Shown here one piece after another: positions 1 through 6,495 of a DNA stretch of 20,913 nucleotides. Below the pieces are notes generated by a model, which worked only from the letters and a program-made list of their open reading frames with translations, did not search any database and had not been told where the DNA came from. Origin of the DNA: Pinguiococcus pyrenoidosus (lineage: Eukaryota > Sar > Pinguiophyceae > Pinguiochrysidales > Pinguiochrysidaceae); contig JAAMXY010004260.1 of NCBI GenBank assembly GCA_019677205.1, forward strand, positions 1-20,913. Direction: 5' to 3'. How positions within the stretch are numbered: position 1 is the stretch's first letter; the number at the start of each line of letters is the position of its first letter. The position numbers were made by a program, and so were the translations under genes.

Positions 1-46
1 GGACCGAACGGTACCTGAGCCGGCGTCTCAGGACGCCTAGATCGTC

Positions 47-1498
47 ATGGACGCCTCGGCGCAGTTCGCGATTCAGGTCCTCGACGACCAGATTTCAGAT
101 ATTCAGAAGCAAATCCTCGACGGCAATGAGGATGCCTCTCTCAGCGTCCAGCTTGGAGCTCTTGAGGTAGCTAAGCTGAAAATCCGGAAGAAACTTGCCT
201 CTTCTACGGCATCTCTGGCCTCCGAGGGACCGATCCACCGTTCTGTGGACGGCACAGAATATGCAATCGAGCAAGCCATCATCGAGGTTTCGCCTTCGCA
301 GCCTAGCCCCAGCCCTTCAGAAGATACGATTGCAGGGCTGTCCAATAGGTTCAGCGTCTTCGAGGACGACAACGAAGAATCCGAGGACGACAAGATCTCG
401 ATGGCTGAGAACCGCTCGCTCACGGATGGACCAGAGCCTCCGACCAACAATGGGCGCGCCAGAGGACACCTAGAGCACCCCGAGCTGCTTCCTGAACAAG
501 CTGTGACCCCTACCAAACCTCTACAAGCTTCAAAGAGAGGAGATCAAGGACGGATCCACCGCCGCGACAAGCCCACGTCGATCCGCCGTCTGACGTCGAC
601 CGAGCTCCTCAAGCCTGAAAGCTGGAAGTTCCACTTTCTCGGGTGCTGCGAAGAAGCAGGACTGACGCGAGACTATGAACTCATTCAGAAGTTCCAAGGA
701 GCGCTGTCAGACGTATCGTTGGTATGGGCTCAGGCGTTGTGCATGGAACAAGACTGTCATTCTCTAGCGCAACTGTGCGAGAAGTGGAGCTACAGCTTCC
801 AGGATCTGTGGGCCTACTTTCTCCTAGAGAATCAGACCGTCGACACGCAGCAAGCCGCATACAGCGCACTGCTGAGGCTCAACCTGATGGGAAAGAGAGA
901 CTCCGTCAAAAGCGTCGTTGAGTATGTGGCGAAGTTTCGGTCTTACCTCCTCGAGTGTCCTTGGTTCGGCTATGAAGCCGCCATCCAGCGCTTCGCTTCA
1001 GGCTTCTCCAAGCTCCCAAAGAGCAACGGAGAGCTGCCCGACCGCAGTCTGATACAGACTCATCCCGCCTTCACGCGGTCAGAGTCGTATCGCGACAGCT
1101 CCGCTCGTGCTCGTCTAGCTGCCCTCTATCGACACGCAATCCGCCTCGAGCAGCAGAGCAGGATCGTCATCACGCCACAGACATCGAGTCGTAGGACTCC
1201 AGGTCAAGGGTTCGAAACCGCCCGTCGAGATAGCGACCGCCCTGGAGCTGCAGGACACCATCGCCTTCGAGCCGCCAAGCATGAGACACAGAGCTCTCCG
1301 ACGACCGCCTCCTCGACGCCAACGCCCACGGAACAACACCATCAGTCCACGAACCGTCGCCCAGGAGAACGCGGCCGTCGTCCACCCGCTGACATGAGCA
1401 ACGAGATCTGCAAGTACTGTCGTCAACCAGGGCACTGGATAGCGAATCTTCGACAGCGCTTGCATCTGCCACGTGACATGGTTGACCGTGTCAAGTAG
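47..1498 (+). CDS. Retrotransposon gag-like protein, truncated in its zinc knuckle
   Basis: This 483-aa ORF looks like the capsid (gag) part of an LTR retrotransposon. Residues 1-190 are polar and acidic (around residue 110 a run of Glu/Asp) with no family I recognise. Residues ~190-370 are helical and have the usual gag look: conserved Trp/Leu, a KSVVEYVAKF-type segment near 290-300, then a basic, Ser/Thr/Pro-rich linker. The end carries C455-x2-C458-x4-H463, the first three ligands of a CCHC zinc knuckle. The fourth Cys, expected at 468, is Leu, and after about residue 465 the sequence is antisense to the neighbouring secreted-protein gene. The gag therefore appears cut at about position 1440. 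No protease, reverse transcriptase or integrase follows. The ATG at 47 is the first in-frame ATG, but the true start may lie outside the window. Family level is fairly sure; gypsy versus copia cannot be told. Confidence 0.6.
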   Translation: MDASAQFAIQVLDDQISDIQKQILDGNEDASLSVQLGALEVAKLKIRKKLASSTASLASEGPIHRSVDGTEYAIEQAIIEVSPSQPSPSPSEDTIAGLSNRFSVFEDDNEESEDDKISMAENRSLTDGPEPPTNNGRARGHLEHPELLPEQAVTPTKPLQASKRGDQGRIHRRDKPTSIRRLTSTELLKPESWKFHFLGCCEEAGLTRDYELIQKFQGALSDVSLVWAQALCMEQDCHSLAQLCEKWSYSFQDLWAYFLLENQTVDTQQAAYSALLRLNLMGKRDSVKSVVEYVAKFRSYLLECPWFGYEAAIQRFASGFSKLPKSNGELPDRSLIQTHPAFTRSESYRDSSARARLAALYRHAIRLEQQSRIVITPQTSSRRTPGQGFETARRDSDRPGAAGHHRLRAAKHETQSSPTTASSTPTPTEQHHQSTNRRPGERGRRPPADMSNEICKYCRQPGHWIANLRQRLHLPRDMVDRVK

Positions 1499-1987
1499 GC
1501 GGTACTGCGTGTTTCCGTTTTGAAACACTGCCGTCACCGTTCTGATGACCGGTTTCGGCACGAAGTTGGCCTGTCCCGTCAGTGTGGCGTCAACAAGCGC
1601 TTCGGGCAGGGTGGAGAAGGCCACAGCGATGAACGGCAGCCCCCCGGTCACGAATACCGTTGGCGCCGTATCCCAGGGCGCTCGGATGATTGTGTCATAA
1701 ACCCACTCACGTGGGCCGTTCTTGAAGAGAGCCGTCGCGTTGGCGAACTGCGGCAAGGACGCCTTGAACGACTGGAATGTGATTCCGGCAAAAAGCCCTT
1801 CATCACACGGGCTCGTCGGGCTGCCCGTAAGAAGGACAAGGACTGTGACTAGCGGAGCCTCGTCGGGCGGCTGCACAGCAACGGGTTCAACCACCCAGAG
1901 CTCGCAATACGTGCTGCCTCGAAGCTCCGTCTGGGCGGCGCTGAGCTGCACGAACGCCACAAGGGCTAGAGCGCGACAGAGCTTCAT
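1115..1987 (-). pseudogene. Secreted protein of unknown function, 3' part lost at a retroelement junction
   Basis: The ATG at 1987 opens with a clear signal peptide (MKLCRALALVAFVQLSAAQ, hydrophobic core, A-x-A-like cleavage). About 160 residues of globular sequence follow, with Cys pairs, aromatic residues and a potential N-glycosylation site (NAT), ending in a Y-x-L-x-D...MQ pattern. About residue 180 (near 1440-1450) the frame enters DNA that is the antisense of the gag ORF and continues to a stop at 1115, so the last ~110 codons are almost surely not native. A GTG/alternative start at 2125 would add 46 residues and hide the signal peptide, so I prefer 1987, which has A at -3. I do not recognise the family. 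The native C-terminus seems lost, which makes this a truncated gene or pseudogene. An exon ending near the junction is possible, but I saw no convincing GT donor there. Confidence 0.5.
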
Positions 1988-2471
1988 TCTCGGCGGTAGT
2001 CCTATCCAAGGCTGCCTGCGCAATTCCCCTATTCCCCTCGTGCAGGGCGGCGATGTGCTGTGTTGACGAGGACAAAGGAGAAGATCGTCGGCCGAAGGAG
2101 AATGTGCTCGGCCAAAGTGCAACAATCCTCATTCAAGGGGCGTTTACCCCTTGCTTTATTTGGGAGGGGTTTCACAAGCGGGTGCGGAAAATCCAATCAG
2201 AACGCGCCAAGACCGTAGTTGAAAATTAACTATTGAAACCCTAACCACCCTCAGCGAATGGCGTTGCACAACCTCCTTTAACTCTTGCAGTGTTGCGGCA
2301 TAATATTGCTCCACAGAGCGTTTGGTGTTTGGTGTCAGGCCAATATCGCGTCGAGTCTCCACAAGGAAGGGCACTAAACACTGAGCGTCCCGAAGCACTT
2401 GGTTTGATGCTTATAGTGAGGCAGGTGCTTACAAGGGATTTTCGTATTCAGTGACTCATCAAATGACGAGA
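1988..2471. other. Spacer between secreted-protein gene and DNA transposon
   Basis: This stretch is 5' to the minus-strand secreted-protein gene, so it would hold its promoter, and it ends at the TA next to the transposon. GC is lower than in the host genes. On the minus strand, 2156-2398 is open for about 80 codons and reads protein-like (Glu/Arg/Leu-rich, helical). It begins at GTG with an upstream stop, and I cannot assign it to any family. No RNA gene or clear promoter element was seen. Confidence 0.3.
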
Positions 2472-2473
2472 TA

Positions 2474-2490
2474 CTGTACTGGCCATCATT
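2474..2490 (+). repeat. Left terminal inverted repeat of the mariner-like element
   Basis: It starts CTGTACTGGCCATC, directly after TA at 2472-2473. It matches the inverted right end at 13 of the first 14 positions, after which similarity fades. Confidence 0.8.
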
Positions 2491-2607
2491 GTTTCCCAAG
2501 ATTCAAACTACCAATCAACGCTCTTACATTGGGCGAGCCTTGCATTTCATCTTCAAAATCTTGGGAAGGATCTGTTCTTTGGAACATCAAGCAGACAAGA
2601 TTCAAAC

Positions 2608-4761
2608 ATGAACTTCTCAGCGTTTTGGCGCCACAATTTTGAGCTCCATCTGAGCTCTACATCTAGAGTTACGGCACGGCAAAGTCCTGCCACTCGTTCA
2701 GCGATGCAGGACGAAGGCTGCACGGACGAGAGCGCAAGCGTGACGCTCGTGGAAACACACGTGCGCTGCTCACGAGAAAGGGCTCCTTTGGCACCTTTGG
2801 ATCATACCCATAATGCTTTGAATTTGGGACTCCAACGTCTTCCGACCGTCTCGAAGCGCCGAAAAAGATCTTCTTTTGGCGGGCGAAGCACGTCAAAAGC
2901 CCAAAGAAAGAGGCTCCGCATTGAGAAAGGGTACGAGCCTGAGCCAAATCAAAAACCAGCAAAAGTTGGGCGACCCAAGAAGGCTCAGCCGATGCAGTCA
3001 AAGATGAAAACAAATTATTCAGAAAGATGGGGAAAAGAGCGTCAAAAGGTCTTCGTGGAACTCGAAAAGTCGCTAAAAAACAGCCGAGGCCGGAGAAGAA
3101 CGCCAGAAGAGCAGCAAGCGGCCGCCCACTTGTTTGCAAAGCTCGGCCAAGAGAATCCATGTTGCACGAATGAAGTGCTATACGCTAGAGTAGAGGCGCT
3201 GCTTGGATTCCAGCGTGGATCGGTGCGGCTCTTCGTCGATCCTAAAAAGGGCTTTTGTCCCAACGTTATCGACAAGGGCAAGCGTGGCTGGGGATCCGAG
3301 AGGTTTGACCTGGATGCAAAGTGCAAGATAAAAGCCGAGCACAGGCCAGTGATTGAGGAGTTCATCATGTCGACGCTTAGCCAGAAGAAAACCGTTACCG
3401 AGAGGAAGGTGCGAAGCTTTGCGAACTCTTTTCTCGGCTTGGCGGTGTCTCGAGCAACCGTGCGAAGAGCTCTCCATAAGTGGGGCTACGAGTATGGCGC
3501 ACAGCGAAAGAAAAAGGTGCAGCTTACGGAGAAAAGGAAGTCTCAAATGAGGAGATTCTTGACAGAATACTCGCAGGTTGCTTCTGATCCTAGTTTTGTT
3601 GTAGCCATGACAGATGAGTCCTACATCCACAACTCGCACAGGTCAAACTATAGCTTTCAGAAAGGCGGCGCAGAGTTGCAGACTGTTTCGAAAGGTGCCC
3701 GAATCTGTATTCTTCACGCTATTACGGAAGAGGGACCAGTGTTGGTTCTTCCAGAGCACTCTGAGCTGAGTGCGGAGTCGGCCCCGAGAGCATATGAGTT
3801 CACTGGTCGGGAGAGAAGAAGACTGCAGGTCATTTCAGAGAACGCAAAATTGACCTCTGAACTCTTTTTCCCCGCCAGAAAGGTCGGAGACTACCATGAC
3901 AACATGAACTCTACTCGATTCATGGCCTGGCTGCGAGAGCACTTTGTTCCATCGTTCTCTGCTCGATTTCCTGGGAAAAAGCCAGCTCTCGTGATGGACA
4001 ACGCCAGCTATCATTGGTGCAGTGAGATGAGCGAGGTCCTCGCGGCAGCCACTACTAAGCGGGACTTCTACAACATACTAGTCTCCGAGGGCGCGAAGTC
4101 AATCAAGGTCCCTCGTGGTGAAGATATGGTGGTCATGGAAGTCACAGAGGACCTTCTTAAGGTCGGCGGCAGGAAGCACAGATGCATCCCAACAGCGCTT
4201 GAGCTAAAAAGTGCGACAATGACGTGGCTTCACGCTCATCGCCCCGAGAAGATGAAGTCCAAGGCTGTCGTGGAGATTGAGAGGCTCGGGGGCAAAGTCA
4301 TATGGCTGCCGCCATACTGCCCTTTCTTTAATCCGATTGAAACATATTGGGCCGTGGGGAAGAATAGAGCGGCCGATGCCTTTGACTGCGGCAGGACAAG
4401 CGAAGACGTGATAGAGGATGTCCGACGCGGATGGTACGGCGACGACCAAGTCGATGCCGTGAATTGTGCGGGGCTTTTTCGGGCTGCGCACGCCGAGATG
4501 GACAGAAGAATCTCTTTTCTGGATGGCATATCTGGGTCATTCTGCAGCGTTCGCGTCGATGGGGACGCGGAGATTGAGGAGCTGGAAGCTAGTGTGGTGG
4601 ACGCCTGGGAGGCTGACTTAGAGTCGGATAGCGAAGGCGAAGAGGACGAATGTGATGCAGCAGACGAGCTTGACGATGCTGATGCGCCGGAAGATCTGTC
4701 GCTTCTCGCTAGGTTCGAGTATTGCCCTGCTCTCGCCGAATGGCAGCGAAGGGGGGCCTAA
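2608..4761 (+). CDS. Tc1/mariner-IS630 superfamily DDE transposase
   Basis: This 717-aa protein would cut and rejoin the element's ends in the nucleus. Residues 81-130 are basic and include a GRPKK AT-hook-like motif (121-125). Residues ~240-300 look like the Tc1-type helix-turn-helix DNA-binding region (ERKVRSF...SRATVRRALHKWGY). The DDE_3-type catalytic core has D336 (in MTDES), D464 (in MDNASYH) and E578 (in NPIETYW, after LPPYCPFF). The spacing between D464 and E578 is 113 residues, far above the ~34 of classic Tc1/mariner. The insertion contains a SAP-like helical stretch around 525-550, as in some DDE_3 proteins I know from animals and protists. The C-terminus (600-717) is very acidic. 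The ATG at 2608 is the first in-frame one inside the element; M33 (2704) is a possible alternative. All three catalytic residues are present, so it may be active. Confidence 0.88.
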   Translation: MNFSAFWRHNFELHLSSTSRVTARQSPATRSAMQDEGCTDESASVTLVETHVRCSRERAPLAPLDHTHNALNLGLQRLPTVSKRRKRSSFGGRSTSKAQRKRLRIEKGYEPEPNQKPAKVGRPKKAQPMQSKMKTNYSERWGKERQKVFVELEKSLKNSRGRRRTPEEQQAAAHLFAKLGQENPCCTNEVLYARVEALLGFQRGSVRLFVDPKKGFCPNVIDKGKRGWGSERFDLDAKCKIKAEHRPVIEEFIMSTLSQKKTVTERKVRSFANSFLGLAVSRATVRRALHKWGYEYGAQRKKKVQLTEKRKSQMRRFLTEYSQVASDPSFVVAMTDESYIHNSHRSNYSFQKGGAELQTVSKGARICILHAITEEGPVLVLPEHSELSAESAPRAYEFTGRERRRLQVISENAKLTSELFFPARKVGDYHDNMNSTRFMAWLREHFVPSFSARFPGKKPALVMDNASYHWCSEMSEVLAAATTKRDFYNILVSEGAKSIKVPRGEDMVVMEVTEDLLKVGGRKHRCIPTALELKSATMTWLHAHRPEKMKSKAVVEIERLGGKVIWLPPYCPFFNPIETYWAVGKNRAADAFDCGRTSEDVIEDVRRGWYGDDQVDAVNCAGLFRAAHAEMDRRISFLDGISGSFCSVRVDGDAEIEELEASVVDAWEADLESDSEGEEDECDAADELDDADAPEDLSLLARFEYCPALAEWQRRGA

Positions 4762-4934
4762 GAGCTTCAACTACCCCGATTCCTTTTTTGCAGATTTCTC
4801 AAGATTGAAACCTCCTCGTCGTCCAAAACTTTTTTGGGTATGTAGCGCTTGTTTCTGGCTAACATTCAAGACACTCAAAAGTGACATATCGCTGTCGTTC
4901 GTCTCCACAGAGAATTTACGAATTTCTGGCTTCT

Positions 4935-4951
4935 TAAGATGACCAGTACAG
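4935..4951 (-). repeat. Right terminal inverted repeat of the mariner-like element
   Basis: It ends GATGACCAGTACAG on the plus strand, directly before TA at 4952-4953. It is the inverted partner of the left end at 2474. Confidence 0.8.
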
Positions 4952-4955
4952 TACT

Positions 4956-5038
4956 TACTGTCTGTCTGATAGTGCCCAGTAAATGAGAGGAAGGAGGCGA
5001 TGGCGGGGTGTTATGCATCGGATACTGTCTGTCTGATA
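4956..5038 (+). repeat. Pair of 16-bp direct repeats beside the transposon
   Basis: TACTGTCTGTCTGATA occurs at 4956-4971 and again at 5023-5038, 67 bp apart. The second copy runs into GATATGGACAGATATC, a near-palindrome. The repeats lie just outside the mariner-like element and may be ends or relics of another element. No coding content is visible between them. Confidence 0.45.
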
Positions 5039-5064
5039 TGGACAGATATCATCGCTGCGAAACG

Positions 5065-5262
5065 CTAATTGCAGCATTCGACTCCGTCCATATTTGGCGT
5101 CTGTCCATACGCTCCGGGCATCTCATCTGCTCCTTCCCACACTATCTCATACTCCGTCTTCCCACGCCTCACACGATGACTAACTACTTTGTCTACAACC
5201 CACACTCGCTGTTCACGCTCGAGCTGTTCTACTTCAGCATGCTTGATGTCTCTCCTGACCAC
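5065..5262 (-). pseudogene. Chromodomain fragment, probably from a retroelement integrase
   Basis: On the minus strand 5125-5208 encodes RVWVVDKVVSHRVRRGKTEY and then EIVWEG, which fits the first half of a chromodomain (aromatic-V-x-K-V...R...TEYxIxWEG). The expected second half (a TWEP-like segment) is missing, and the frame runs into unrelated sequence and a stop at 5065. Upstream the frame stays open to a stop near 5306, without an ATG. Chromodomains at the end of Ty3/gypsy (chromovirus) integrases are the likely source. A piece of a host chromatin protein is the alternative. Confidence 0.45.
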
Positions 5263-5329
5263 TAGCCTGGGTACTACTCCTAGGTACCTATCTATTGCTA
5301 AGTACTAGTGTACTACAGTCCGTAGCACA

Positions 5330-5659
5330 CTTCCTGCAAATTGCATCCCGCGGAGCGACCCAGGGCGTTGGCCTTGCGAGTACGATGTTGCATCGTTGTC
5401 GTTTATTGAGAGAATTGCGGTCACACGACGTGTGCTTGTATCGACTTGTATTAAGCTTGAGGCCCAAAAAATCGCCGGGGATCGGGTTAGATTCAAAGGA
5501 CATATTGTTTCAGTAGAGAGTAACGCAGTTTCAAAAGTCGCGGACATTTTCCCACGAACAGACTTTGCCGAGTTCATCTCGGTCGTCTTTCTTGGCAGTT
5601 CATTACGTTCTCAATACTTACTCCGGCCGCAAGCAGCGCATGGCACCCACCAATCCTAA
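5330..5659 (+). pseudogene. Helitron helicase-like N-domain (DUF6570-type) fragment
   Basis: The plus-strand frame through 5330-5610 has no ATG start. It reads like the region of Helitron Rep/helicase proteins that precedes the helicase-like domain: an IP...W-x-EY segment, then LSFIERIAVTR (5396-5428), RFKGHIVSV, and IFPRTDFAEFISVVFLG (to ~5600). That order (L-S/T-x-x-E-x-x...R, x-GH-I/V, LPR-x-D, V-x-F-x-G) is typical. Both ends are missing: after ~5600 the frame no longer resembles the family and stops at 5657-5659. This is a decayed fragment; the recognition is from memory of the family pattern. Confidence 0.45.
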
Positions 5660-5768
5660 AGGAGTGGAGGCCATACTTGCTCCCCTGCGCCAGGTTCTCG
5701 GCCTCTTGATATCGATCTAGTGCTTTCTGAACGCACTTGTCGAAAATCTCCTCTCTGCCGTCGTCATT
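5574..5768 (-). pseudogene. Tyrosine recombinase fragment (HxxR box), Crypton/DIRS-like
   Basis: The minus-strand frame from about 5768 down to the stop at 5574-5576 has no start codon. It contains YGLHSFRIGGCHALLAAGVS followed by a helical IENVM stretch. HSFR is the box II H-x-x-R of tyrosine recombinases (phage-integrase fold), followed by the usual GG...L..AG helix. The G-x-W/H segment and the catalytic Tyr expected next are absent (the frame reads NCQERRPR and stops), and the upstream half runs into the 26-bp tandem repeats. It overlaps the Helitron fragment on the other strand only at the low-similarity ends, so the two relics seem to abut near 5600. Confidence 0.5.
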
Positions 5769-5868
5769 CTGTGATCGATCCTATGATCGATATTCTGTGA
5801 TCGATCCTATGATCGATATTCTGTGATCGATCCTATGATCGATATTCTGTGATCGATCATATGACGAG
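5766..5868. repeat. 26-bp tandem repeat rich in GATCGAT
   Basis: Units begin at 5766, 5792 and 5818 and are exact copies of 26 bp built around GATCGATCCTATGATCGAT. A fourth, partial unit from 5844 diverges after GATCGATC. Each unit is itself partly palindromic. It lies at the edge of the recombinase relic and about 630 bp upstream of the hydrolase-gene ATG. Confidence 0.85.
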
Positions 5869-5881
5869 ATAATCACGTTTT

Positions 5882-5930
5882 TCAATCGATCATATGATCG
5901 ATCATGGTGATCCATCATATGATCGATTGA
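5882..5930. repeat. 49-nt near-perfect palindrome
   Basis: The arms are 5882-5905 and 5907-5930, centred on 5906. They start TCAATCGATCATATGAT and end with the reverse complement, with a single mismatched pair (GATCGATC against GATCCATC). It could extrude as a cruciform or be the fused inverted ends of a small element. It shares the GATCGATC core with the adjacent 26-bp array. Confidence 0.8.
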
Positions 5931-6495
5931 ACCGATGCATAGACGTTAGCGAGAGCGACGACGACCCGTCCGCAGCGAAGAGATCCTCTGCCGTGCTTGC
6001 AGAGTACCCCTTTGCGACCGAGGAGGCCGAAAGCTTGTTGAGCAAGTGCAAAGTCAAAGCGGCAGGTGAACGGAGGGCATTGGACCTGAATTGAAGCGAA
6101 ACGCAACAAGCCGCAGTCGACGCGGCTCCAACCTAAACCTCAACAGCAGAAGTACCGGTTGCGGAGTACCGGAGTGGAAGGCACTTGAGTTTCGAAAGCG
6201 GATTGAAAGGTTCAAAAAATCCCACACTATAGAGATAATCACTATGGGAAAGATGCAGCCGTTACAAAGGCCAACTTCAGGCGAATGGCGTTCTTCGGCG
6301 GCCATTCACTTCCATCTCCCCTTCGGCCCCATCGCATTCGTCTTGAAAACCACAGCGGCCGCGCTTGAATGACGACTGGCTGGGCCCTTCATGGTCTGAG
6401 AGAAGCCTGAGCAGGGGGGCCTGACGCATTTCGAGCTCGACGAGTTTCAAACGCCTTTGTTGCGAGCGTGAAACGCGGCGCCAACCTCAAGTAGG
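5931..6495. other. Upstream region of the photolyase-hydrolase gene
   Basis: This 565-bp region separates the repeat cluster from the ATG at 6496 and should contain the promoter and 5' UTR. Short open stretches are present (5894-6094 and 6091-6372, plus strand), but neither resembles a known protein. No RNA gene or clear TATA element was recognised. Confidence 0.35.

Larger units (their letters stand above)
2474..4951 (+). mobile_element. Complete Tc1/mariner-IS630-like DNA transposon
   Basis: The element is 2,478 bp. The left end reads CTGTACTGGCCATC and the right end, read inward, CTGTACTGGTCATC: 14-bp terminal inverted repeats with one mismatch. A TA dinucleotide lies directly outside each end (2472-2473 and 4952-4953), the target duplication expected for the Tc1/mariner superfamily. 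One long ORF (2608-4761) encodes a DDE transposase with no internal stop or frameshift. The non-coding ends are 134 bp and 190 bp. Intact ends, TA flanks and an open ORF together suggest a fairly recent insertion. Confidence 0.85.

Noticed and set aside
1115-2125. Start of the secreted protein at 2125
   Set aside because: The 46 extra residues are polar and would bury the signal peptide that begins at the ATG at 1987.
5766-5868. CRISPR-like array
   Set aside because: The units are directly adjacent with no unique spacers, and the setting is eukaryotic. It is a simple tandem repeat.
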